DNA from: Actinomycetota bacterium
GTDB lineage: Bacteria > Actinomycetota > Actinomycetes > Nanopelagicales > Nanopelagicaceae
DNA length: 12,960 nucleotides
Direction: 5' to 3'
Assembly: GCA_009699165.1 (NCBI GenBank)
Contig: WLOR01000037.1
Span: 1-12,960, forward strand
Made by a program: the position numbers and the translations under genes. The notes under the pieces were generated by a model. It saw nothing but the letters and a program-made list of their open reading frames with translations. It made no database searches and had not been told where the DNA came from. Each line of letters opens with the position of its first letter. Position 1 is the first letter of the stretch. Positions 7,363 through 12,960 of the stretch are shown piece after piece.

Positions 7363-8781
7363 ATGCGCACACAGTTATATATTGATGGTCAATGGGTAGA
7401 TGGTGCCAGCAAGGTCGCCGTCCATGATCCAAGTGATGGCTCGGTTATTGCCGAAGTTTCTCTGGCATCAGATGCTCAGTGTGAGGCCGCCATTGTGGCC
7501 GCCGATGCAGCGGCAATAGCGTGGGCAAAAACGGCTCCACGATTTAGATCAGAAATTCTGCGCAAAGCCTTTGAGATTATGACAAGTGAGATTGAGCAGA
7601 TTGCAACGTTGATCTCGCGCGAAAATGGGAAAGCGATGCCCGATGCTCGCGGTGAAGCAGGGTATGCAGCAGAGTTTTTCCGCTGGTTTGCCGAAGAGGC
7701 TGTCCGCACACCTGGGGATTTCAGAAAATCACCTTCAGGGGATAAGCGGATTCTGGTTACTCATCAACCAATAGGTCTGTCCATTCTTATTACCCCGTGG
7801 AACTTTCCAGCCGGAATGGCAACTCGCAAAATTGGTCCAGCGGTCGCCGCGGGTTGCACCATGATTTTAAAACCCGCAACAGAGACGCCTTTGACTGCAA
7901 TGTATATCGTCGACATCTTGGAGCGTGCAGGCTTACCTAAGGGCGTACTGAATTTGGTATTACCAGAAAAAACGGGACCAGCGATTTCTAAAATGCTACA
8001 TGACCCACGAGTTAAGAATCTTTCATTCACTGGTTCAACCGAGGTTGGACGAGTATTACTTAAGGAAGCTGCAGACAATGTAATTCGCTGCTCGATGGAG
8101 CTCGGTGGGAATGCTCAAGTTATCGTGCATGATGATGCAGATTTAGAAATTACAATCCCACAGTTACTTCTTGCCAAGATGCGCAATGGCGGTGCTGCAT
8201 GTACATCTGCAAATAGAATTTATGTACAACGTTCAATCGCGGAAAAATTCATCGCCGAATTAACTAAGTCAATGTCGGCTTTTGTGATGGGACGCGGGAC
8301 TGATGCAACAACTACATTAGGTGCAAGCGTCTCAATGAAAGAGCGCAACAAGATTGCAGAAATCGTCGATGAATCAATCGCAGCAGGAGCACAAGTAAAA
8401 GTAGGAGGCACTACGCCCGAAGGGGACGGCGCTTTTTATCCAGCTACCGTGCTAACTGTAGAGAAAGATAATCCAATTCTTAACCACGAAATCTTTGGCC
8501 CAGTTGCGCCAGTGGTTATTTTTGATACCGATGCAGAGGGTATTGCTTTGGCAAATGACACTGACTTTGGCCTTATTAGTTACGTCTTTTCGTCAAACCT
8601 CACACGAGCATTGCGTACTGCCGAGGCGATGGAGTCTGGAATGGTCGCAATAAATAAAGGTGTGATTTCAGATCCCGCAGCCCCATTTGGTGGCGTCAAA
8701 CAATCAGGTTTGGGTCGCGAGGGTGGATTTGATGGCATTCACGAGTTCTTGCAGACAAAATACATCGGCGTCGAGATCTAA
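7363..8781 (+). CDS. gabD: Succinate-semialdehyde dehydrogenase-type aldehyde dehydrogenase
   Basis: This 472-residue protein belongs to the NAD(P)-dependent aldehyde dehydrogenase superfamily and is closest in pattern to GabD, which oxidises succinate semialdehyde to succinate in the 4-aminobutyrate route. The coenzyme domain has 'TPWNFP' (Asn147), 'ILKPATETP' (Lys170) and 'FTGSTEVG' (222-229). Catalytic residues are Glu246 in 'MELGGN' and Cys280 in 'GGAACTSANR'. The C-terminus 'APFGGVKQSGLGREGG' and the ending 'KYIGVEI' are GabD-like. Substrate is inferred; no gabT lies nearby. I start at ATG 7363 because 'YIDGQWVDG' begins the family alignment and a promoter box immediately precedes it; the upstream TTG at 7297 would add 22 unrelated residues. 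Its last 59 bp including stop recur in diverged form at 12618-12676. Confidence 0.88.
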   Translation: MRTQLYIDGQWVDGASKVAVHDPSDGSVIAEVSLASDAQCEAAIVAADAAAIAWAKTAPRFRSEILRKAFEIMTSEIEQIATLISRENGKAMPDARGEAGYAAEFFRWFAEEAVRTPGDFRKSPSGDKRILVTHQPIGLSILITPWNFPAGMATRKIGPAVAAGCTMILKPATETPLTAMYIVDILERAGLPKGVLNLVLPEKTGPAISKMLHDPRVKNLSFTGSTEVGRVLLKEAADNVIRCSMELGGNAQVIVHDDADLEITIPQLLLAKMRNGGAACTSANRIYVQRSIAEKFIAELTKSMSAFVMGRGTDATTTLGASVSMKERNKIAEIVDESIAAGAQVKVGGTTPEGDGAFYPATVLTVEKDNPILNHEIFGPVAPVVIFDTDAEGIALANDTDFGLISYVFSSNLTRALRTAEAMESGMVAINKGVISDPAAPFGGVKQSGLGREGGFDGIHEFLQTKYIGVEI

Positions 8782-8783
8782 GT
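8725..8783 (+). repeat. Direct repeat, proximal copy: 3' end of gabD
   Basis: These 59 bp, encoding the last 18 residues of the dehydrogenase, its TAA and two following bases, align without gaps to 12618-12676 with 50 identical bases. Perfect blocks of 11 bp occur at TTCTTGCAGAC and GAGATCTAAGT. Similarity ends abruptly after TAAGT in both copies. Confidence 0.85.
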
Positions 8784-8797
8784 CTTTCAACCAAAGA

Positions 8798-9757
8798 ATG
8801 AAATATTTGATCCATGCAGGCCCTGGGAAGACTGGGACAAAAACATTACAAAGTTGCTGGAATATAAATCGGGAACTATTGCAATTGCATGGAGTTCATT
8901 ACCCCGAGAATTATCGAAACTTGAATGCGCACCACCAGGTGGCACATTCGATTGTGGGAAGCTTGCATATCCTCGAAGCAATTTTTCAACAGGATCTCTC
9001 TGAATTTGAGCTACATGGTTATCTGCTAAATATTCGCAAAGAAGCCGAAAATCTGGGTTGTAAATATATCTTGCTCTCATCCGAATCTTTTGCCCGACTA
9101 AGTATCGACGATTTCAAGAGATTCTTCAAAGAGATTCTAATTGAACAGACAGACACTGTGGAAGTTTTGTGGATTGATAGAGAGATTGAATCGGCCATGG
9201 AATCTTATATATGGCAGGGGATTAACACAGGTGATTACTGGGAAGAAAGCCAGAGAGAATTTCTGCGAAATAAAATACAGGAAAGACACAATCTTTCAGT
9301 TACATTAGTTGCAGAGTTTGCATCAAATCCAAATATCAATATCCACGTGATTCCCTATCTCCATATAGACGGGATAAGTTATATTCGTAAACTTCATGAA
9401 ATATTTCTGCCTGTAGATATTTCTGAACAGATTGTTTTAGAGACTTCAAGGCAACCTCTCAACCGATCCGGCGGAAGTGCCGTGAAAGAGAAATTAAATG
9501 AGTTCAATTCAATAAATGTGACAAGAGATTGGGATTTCCTTGATTCAAAAATAGTGAATTCAGACAAATACCCAAGAGAGAGGCAACGACTTGAAAAATA
9601 CCGTGAACTACTTTGGGAAAACGAGAATCTCACCTGCCAAATCCGCGAACTCAGCGTTGAGCATAACGTCGTAGACAATTTCGGTGGATGGAGGCTATTA
9701 ACCTATATTCAACATATAAAGTCCCTCTTGCGGAGGTATGGCCAGATCAAGAGCTAG
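8798..9757 (+). CDS. Sulfotransferase-like (PAPS-dependent) protein
   Basis: The 319-residue protein begins 'MKYLIHAGPGKTGTKTLQ', in which residues 8-18 form the phosphosulfate-binding loop (Lys11, Thr12, Thr14) of PAPS-dependent sulfotransferases. 'ILLSSESF' at 91-98 and 'IDREIESAMESYIWQ' at 126-140 follow; Arg128 and Ser136 have the spacing of the 3'-phosphate-binding Arg and Ser of the fold. It probably transfers sulfate to a surface sugar, given the glycan genes beside it. Acceptor is unknown, and an inactive relative cannot be excluded. The ATG at 8798 is chosen because the P-loop must lie near the N-terminus; the open frame upstream is inside gabD. It starts 16 bases after the gabD stop with no clear ribosome site. 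Its 3' end overlaps the convergent glycosyltransferase by 11 bp. Confidence 0.65.
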   Translation: MKYLIHAGPGKTGTKTLQSCWNINRELLQLHGVHYPENYRNLNAHHQVAHSIVGSLHILEAIFQQDLSEFELHGYLLNIRKEAENLGCKYILLSSESFARLSIDDFKRFFKEILIEQTDTVEVLWIDREIESAMESYIWQGINTGDYWEESQREFLRNKIQERHNLSVTLVAEFASNPNINIHVIPYLHIDGISYIRKLHEIFLPVDISEQIVLETSRQPLNRSGGSAVKEKLNEFNSINVTRDWDFLDSKIVNSDKYPRERQRLEKYRELLWENENLTCQIRELSVEHNVVDNFGGWRLLTYIQHIKSLLRRYGQIKS

Positions 9758-10577
9758 GTAATGCTTTTTTTGCTTCTTGTCCGACTCTTCCTTTCAGCGC
9801 TCCCGCTAAGTACCAAAATGTCTCTGCTGTTCTCTCCTGCCTTATAGATACATTTTGACTGGACCAAGCGCTTGTGTCATGTATTCGGTAAGTGGACAAT
9901 CTTTCCTCTGAATAATGTATTTTTCCGCTGTCTGCCAATGCCGCAAAAATAAGCCAATCGACAGGAAGAAGCGAGTGGATACCCTCTAGGAATCCTTTCT
10001 GAATTACTTTGTTTCTAAACATAACCGAACATGTCATTATGAAATTCCCTTTTCCGAGTTTAAGTTCGGGATTTTCAGCAGGAAAATTACTAATGTGATT
10101 TCTAAGTTCTAAGGCGTAATTTACGTCAGATCTTTCATTCAAGATTTCGACGTCATGGCAGAAAAGTGAAGTACCTATATTTCGATCCAAGAAATCCAGT
10201 TGGAGTTGCAATTTATAGGTTACGTTCCAAAAATCATCACCTTCACACAAAGCGATGTAGTCAGAGTCCAGCCATGTCAAAATCATCGCAATATTGGAAA
10301 CCCCTTTTTGCCATTGATTCTCATTTTCCAAAATGAGCAAAATCTTGTCAGGATTAGAAGCATAAAACTTAAGTAAAATCTCCTTTGTGCCATCTGTAGA
10401 ACAATCATCGTGAACTATGATTTTATAAAGAAAGTTTGTGTTCTGCTCTATAATTGAATTCAAACACTTCTCGATGTAGTTGACATGATTAAATGTATTA
10501 ATCAAGACACATACTCGATACTTTGTATTAGGGTCGCCTATTAATTCAGCATTTTCGAAATCAACGACATATTTCAC
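9747..10577 (-). CDS. Family 2 glycosyltransferase (GT-A fold)
   Basis: This 276-residue protein has the GT2 N-terminal pattern 'VCVLINTFNHVNYIEKCLNS' (22-41), the nucleotide-binding 'IIVHDDCSTDGT' (53-64) and the metal-binding DXD-type motif 'CEGDDFW' (111-117). 'LLPVDWLIFAALADSGKIHY' further on resembles the acceptor region of glycan GT2 enzymes. No membrane helices are apparent, so it probably works at the cytoplasmic face of the membrane adding one sugar to a lipid-linked or protein-linked glycan. Donor and acceptor are unknown. The start is GTG, preceded by GAGG on the minus strand. It runs opposite to the other glycan genes, which suggests separate acquisition or inversion inside the cassette. 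Confidence 0.85.
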   Translation of the reverse strand: MKYVVDFENAELIGDPNTKYRVCVLINTFNHVNYIEKCLNSIIEQNTNFLYKIIVHDDCSTDGTKEILLKFYASNPDKILLILENENQWQKGVSNIAMILTWLDSDYIALCEGDDFWNVTYKLQLQLDFLDRNIGTSLFCHDVEILNERSDVNYALELRNHISNFPAENPELKLGKGNFIMTCSVMFRNKVIQKGFLEGIHSLLPVDWLIFAALADSGKIHYSEERLSTYRIHDTSAWSSQNVSIRQERTAETFWYLAGALKGRVGQEAKKALPSS

Positions 10578-10691
10578 TGGAACCTCATCACTCAGGAAGC
10601 TCGATTAGAACTAAAGCAAAATCTAACCACGATAATCACTACAAGGTGTACATTTGTCTGACTAGCGGCATAAGAGTCCAAAAGAGGTCAA
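10578..10691. promoter_or_regulatory. Divergent intergenic region between glycosyltransferase and acyltransferase genes
   Basis: These 114 AT-rich bases must hold promoters for both directions, but no convincing -35/-10 pair was found by eye; GATAAT at 10634-10639 is the only near-consensus -10. The plus-strand end carries AAAGAGG at 10681-10687, a fair ribosome site four bases before the ATG at 10692. The minus-strand end carries GAGG shortly before the GTG at 10577. Confidence 0.4.
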
Positions 10692-11372
10692 ATGAATTTA
10701 GATAAGAATTCAAATATTGATGCTCAATATTATGAGAACCTTAGTTTTGTAGAGAGAAAATCGGTAGTTTTTTTCGGTGTTCAATCCGCCAGTCTTGGCG
10801 ATTTTTCCGAGGTAGCCCTGAATTTGAACTACAGTCCAATCTACGTTGACAACCTAGAATTGAAAAAGGAAGTCTCACCCAATGAGAGTTTAGGTATCTC
10901 TCAACTTCAAGATTTTCATTTCCAACTACCAACCGTCATTTCAATCGTGACTCCCGATGCACGCGAAAAAGCAACAGCACACGCCTCAAAATTGGGATTT
11001 CAGAATTTTCCAGCGTTCATTAGTCCTAGTGCGATAATTTCGAGTAACGCCGTGATTGAAAACGGGGTTTTTGTGAATACCGCAGCGATAGTTGGTCAAT
11101 CTGCTCACGTATCAAGAAACTCAGTGATAAATAGGGCAGCCAATATTGGACATCATGTCTCGATTGGGGAATTCACCCATATTGCCCCGTCAGCGTGCAT
11201 ATTAGGGTTTACCTCCATTGGAGATCGCGTTTTTATAGGCGCTAACTCCACTATTTTGAACAATATCAAGATTGGCTCTGGGGCAGTGATTGGAGCTGGC
11301 GCTGTAGTGCTGCACGATGTTCTTGCTGGCCAAACTGTTGTTGGTAACCCCGCCAGAGTGATTAAGGGCTAA
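10692..11372 (+). CDS. NeuD/PglD-type sugar acyltransferase (left-handed beta-helix)
   Basis: The C-terminal half (about 108-226) is a run of hexapeptide repeats forming a left-handed beta-helix, ending in the family signature '[26 protein letters not shown]'. The central '[20 protein letters not shown]' (147-166) holds the histidine pair (154/155), one of which would be the catalytic base by analogy with PglD. Such enzymes transfer an acetyl (or other acyl) group from CoA to an amino group on a nucleotide sugar. The N-terminal domain is in the usual place but lacks the typical glycine-rich nucleotide-sugar motif ('[14 protein letters not shown]' instead of a GxGGHG-like sequence). The aminotransferase gene starts six bases downstream, so the enzyme probably acylates the amino sugar that neighbour makes. 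Confidence 0.82.
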   Translation: MNLDKNSNIDAQYYENLSFVERKSVVFFGVQSASLGDFSEVALNLNYSPIYVDNLELKKEVSPNESLGISQLQDFHFQLPTVISIVTPDAREKATAHASKLGFQNFPAFISPSAIISSNAVIENGVFVNTAAIVGQSAHVSRNSVINRAANIGHHVSIGEFTHIAPSACILGFTSIGDRVFIGANSTILNNIKIGSGAVIGAGAVVLHDVLAGQTVVGNPARVIKG

Positions 11373-11378
11373 TGGCAG

Positions 11379-12440
11379 ATGCGTCTTGATCCTATTCCGG
11401 TGATGCAGCCCAAGTTGCCGCCCCTGGAGCACGTTAGTAACTATTTAGAGAAAATGTATTCCAATGGCATTTACAGTAATCATGGTCCTTTAGTAAAAAT
11501 GCTTGAAAAGCGATATGCAGATTACTTTAATGTTGATGCGGATCTGGTTGTATTAAGCTCTAGCGCGACGCAGGCGCTAGAAGGGGCTGTAAAACTTAGC
11601 CCCGCAGAAACATTTTATGTACCCGCCTTTACATTCCCCGCACCAGCTCTTTCAGTGATTAATTCGGGTAAAGAGACCTCTTTCCTAGACGTTGACGCTT
11701 TAAATTGGCATTTAGATTTAGAGCCCATTGGAAGCACAAAAGACCAAGGGATAATGTATGTATTACCATTTGGATCCTCCTACATTGATCCCAAAGTTTA
11801 CCAATTTGAAAATGTAATAATCGATGCTGCTGCTTCAATCGGAAATATAGATTTGGTTTTGTCTGATCTTCCGAAAAGCTGGGTAGTTGTTTTTTCACTT
11901 CATGTAACAAAGGTGCTAGGAGTTGGCGAAGGTGGTATTTCCATATTTGGTAACTCTGCTGCTGCCAATCAATTTCGAGCCTGGATAAATTTTGGTTTTT
12001 CCGGAAATCGAAACTCGAACAGTAATGGCACGAACGCCAAGATGTCTGAAATTACCGCCTCTTTTGGGCTTTCCGCACTCGACCTAGCGGAAGAAGAATT
12101 TGAAGAATGGAAAGCATCACGAAAGTTAGTGAATAAAATTGAGGACGCGACAGGTTTGAAATCCTTTTCAAGGGATCTCGGAGGACATAACCCATATTGG
12201 ATTGTGGACTTTGAAAGCGCGGACCGGAAAATTGAAGCCGTTCGAAAGTTGTCGGACGCGCAGATTGAATCTCGCGATTGGTGGTCATCTGGAGCTAAGG
12301 CAATGACAATCTTCAATGAGTTTACTAGGGACCGAACTTTTCCAAATACGGAATCTATAACTGGCCGTACTCTTGGCCTTCCATTTTTTCGTGGGCTCAC
12401 TAGTAAACAATGCGACGCCATATTCAACTGCTTAAATTAG
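11379..12440 (+). CDS. DegT/DnrJ/EryC1/StrS family sugar aminotransferase
   Basis: This 353-residue PLP enzyme converts a keto nucleotide sugar to an amino sugar. The fold-type I features are 'SSSATQALEGAVKL' (60-73, phosphate-binding turn), 'YVPAFTFPAPALSV' (80-93), 'IIDAAASIGN' (147-156, Asp149 contacting the PLP ring nitrogen) and 'FSLHVTKVLGVGEGG' (172-186) with the PLP lysine at Lys178. 'TNAKMSEITASFGLSAL' (218-234) is the family's substrate and dimer motif. Position of amination (C3 or C4) and the sugar cannot be read. At 353 residues it is slightly short for the family. The ATG at 11379 lies six bases after the acyltransferase stop, with AAGGG at 11364-11368 as ribosome site; an in-frame ATG at 11403 is possible. 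Confidence 0.9.
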   Translation: MRLDPIPVMQPKLPPLEHVSNYLEKMYSNGIYSNHGPLVKMLEKRYADYFNVDADLVVLSSSATQALEGAVKLSPAETFYVPAFTFPAPALSVINSGKETSFLDVDALNWHLDLEPIGSTKDQGIMYVLPFGSSYIDPKVYQFENVIIDAAASIGNIDLVLSDLPKSWVVVFSLHVTKVLGVGEGGISIFGNSAAANQFRAWINFGFSGNRNSNSNGTNAKMSEITASFGLSALDLAEEEFEEWKASRKLVNKIEDATGLKSFSRDLGGHNPYWIVDFESADRKIEAVRKLSDAQIESRDWWSSGAKAMTIFNEFTRDRTFPNTESITGRTLGLPFFRGLTSKQCDAIFNCLN

Positions 12441-12485
12441 ATAATCACTGCTTAGCAAACTTGGGTTTGAGCACTCAGAACTCTC

Positions 12486-12576
12486 TGGCGGAGGATGAGG
12501 GATTTATCCTCTGCAACCTGGGTAATTCCCCGATTTTTAGGTAATCGGGACATGAAGCCAATTTAGCATTTCTACC
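12486..12576 (-). pseudogene. Degenerate serine-type (class II) tRNA-like element
   Basis: Read on the minus strand, the 3' end is strikingly tRNA-Ser-like: T-arm GAGGA-TAAAT-CCCTC (12511-12497), acceptor strand ATCCTCC (12496-12490), discriminator G and CCA (12488-12486). The T-loop is two bases short and lacks the TTC. Upstream are a 19-base variable arm that can fold GGG-AATTA-CCC (12530-12520) and a perfect stem-loop CCCGATT-ACCTAAA-AATCGGG (12549-12529) with a seven-base loop where the anticodon arm should be, giving CTA at the anticodon positions. The 5' half is poor: D-stem and 5' acceptor (near 12576) do not pair properly. The total length of about 91 bases fits tRNA-Ser with CCA. I read it as a decayed tRNA or a tRNA 3'-end integration scar. 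Only the 3' 26 bases are firm; the rest could be chance hairpins. Confidence 0.42.
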
Positions 12577-12578
12577 TT

Positions 12579-12597
12579 AAAAAAGCATCGGCTTTTT
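12579..12597 (-). terminator. Intrinsic terminator for the leftward gene at the right edge
   Basis: On the minus strand AAAAAGC-CGAT-GCTTTTT followed by one more T forms a 7-bp stem with an A tract before and a T tract after. It lies about 85 bases beyond the stop of the leftward gene ending at 12681. The A/T symmetry means it could also act on the plus strand, behind the aminotransferase gene. It sits directly before the 5' side of the tRNA-like element, which would isolate that element from upstream transcription. Confidence 0.6.
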
Positions 12598-12617
12598 CAG
12601 AGTCTATTTGGCCTTGA

Positions 12618-12676
12618 GGATTTGATGAAATTCACTATTTCTTGCAGACCAAGTTCATTGGCGTTGAGATCTAAGT
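12618..12676 (+). pseudogene. Diverged remnant of the gabD 3' end (distal direct repeat)
   Basis: The sequence encodes 'GFDEIHYFLQTKFIGVEI' and TAA, matching 15 of the last 18 residues of the dehydrogenase at 7363-8781, plus the two bases after the stop. At DNA level 50 of 59 bases match. Five of nine differences are in third codon positions and only three residues change, so most divergence arose while the sequence was still coding; this is a piece of another gabD allele, not a recently decayed local copy. The frame upstream is broken: TGA precedes the first matching codon, and only a vague gapped similarity (TTGGCCTTGAG) continues for a few bases. No start or other dehydrogenase sequence is present. 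Confidence 0.8.
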
Positions 12677-12680
12677 AATT

Positions 12681-12960
12681 TTAAAGCTCTTCCGGCATCA
12701 AGATATTTGCTTCGGTTCTCGCAAAGAAATCAGGCAGGGCTTTTCTTTTCGCCTTTTTACCCCAACCGAATCGATTCCAAGATCTTTTTCCTATTCCCTT
12801 GTCTGAATTAGTCGCATCAAACCAACACCCGGTTCTGTCTAGTGTGTACTTCACCGAGTACCCACTAAGTTCTAACTCAATACTTTTCTTGTGAAGCAAA
12901 AGTTCGGTTTGCTCTAGATAGCGGTGAGAATTCTTAGTTCGAAGTTCTATGATGAGAGAA
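12681..12960 (-). CDS. Unrecognised protein, C-terminal part only
   Basis: The minus-strand frame is open from the right window edge to TAA at 12683-12681, showing about 93 C-terminal residues; the start lies outside. A TTG at 12899 is internal, since the frame continues through it with ordinary residues ('IIELRTKNSHRYLEQTELL'). The visible part is basic and rich in Lys, Arg and Trp ('GKRSWNRFGWGKKAKRKALP'), ends 'NILMPEEL', and has no membrane segment. I do not recognise the family. It lies on the far side of the gabD remnant with only four bases between repeat end and stop codon, and points towards the glycan genes. A glycan-related or other cargo role is possible from position only. Confidence 0.55.
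   Translation of the reverse strand, partial: SLIIELRTKNSHRYLEQTELLLHKKSIELELSGYSVKYTLDRTGCWFDATNSDKGIGKRSWNRFGWGKKAKRKALPDFFARTEANILMPEEL

Noticed and set aside
8687..8797. Longer start for the sulfotransferase-like protein inside gabD
   Set aside because: The added 37 residues are a frame shadow of gabD and would move the P-loop away from the N-terminus.
11969..12427. A 152-codon open frame on the minus strand inside the aminotransferase gene
   Set aside because: Composition is Ser/Arg-rich as expected of an antisense shadow, and the plus-strand gene has full family motifs.
12488..12514. GCGGAGGAT...ATCCTCTGC hairpin as a terminator of the aminotransferase gene
   Set aside because: No T tract follows, and the sequence is better explained as T-arm and acceptor strand of the tRNA-like element.
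12529..12549. Plus-strand tRNA-Leu(TAG) anticodon arm, since the loop reads TTTAGGT
   Set aside because: No leucine-type D-arm, variable arm, T-arm or acceptor follows on the plus strand, whereas the minus strand has tRNA parts in correct order.
1..12960. CRISPR array, insertion sequence, integrase or toxin-antitoxin pair
   Set aside because: No regularly spaced repeats, no IS-like terminal repeats with a transposase, and no recombinase or toxin motifs were seen on either strand.

Overview
This window looks like a chromosomal segment of a small-genome, low- to mid-GC actinobacterium. A freshwater Nanopelagicales (acI, 'Ca. Planktophila'-like) genome is my best guess. The reasons are the actinobacterial pair of tRNA adenosine deaminase-associated gene plus tadA divergent from upp, very tight packing (stop/start overlaps of 1 to 4 nt, convergent genes whose coding ends overlap by 56, 29 and 11 bp), several GTG starts, and promoters that appear to give leaderless mRNAs. 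Organism assignment is inference. No rRNA, intact tRNA, CRISPR array, IS element or integrase gene was seen.

Left and middle (1-8781) read as ordinary core genome. A 5'-truncated UPF0114 (YqhA-like) membrane protein is coupled to a two-repeat DUF606/YdcZ-type transporter. Facing them is a leftward operon upp -> ACT-domain malic enzyme -> DedA membrane protein. Divergent from upp are the tadA-associated gene and tadA. tadA runs tail-to-tail into a leftward 779-residue gene that fuses a KimA-like potassium transporter (APC-type membrane domain plus USP-like cytosolic domain) to a C-terminal OB-fold. A 103-bp divergent region with a near-perfect palindrome separates it from a rightward succinate-semialdehyde dehydrogenase-type gene (gabD).

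Right part (8782-12960) looks like accessory surface-glycan DNA inserted flush behind gabD: a sulfotransferase-like gene, a GT2 glycosyltransferase on the opposite strand, a NeuD/PglD-type acyltransferase and a DegT/DnrJ/EryC1/StrS aminotransferase. The last two form a tight pair of the kind that makes and acylates an amino sugar; the glycosyltransferase could transfer it and the sulfotransferase could sulfate the glycan. No nucleotide-sugar dehydratase, epimerase, flippase or polymerase is present, so the pathway must be completed elsewhere.

The most informative stretch is the gap 12441-12680. It holds a second, diverged copy (50/59 bases identical) of the last 18 codons plus stop of gabD, a terminator for the leftward gene at the window edge, and a minus-strand element with the architecture of a degenerate serine-type (class II) tRNA ending in a clear acceptor 3' strand and CCA. 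Together these look like scars of integration or allelic exchange at the 3' end of gabD, marking the glycan genes as an exchangeable cassette.
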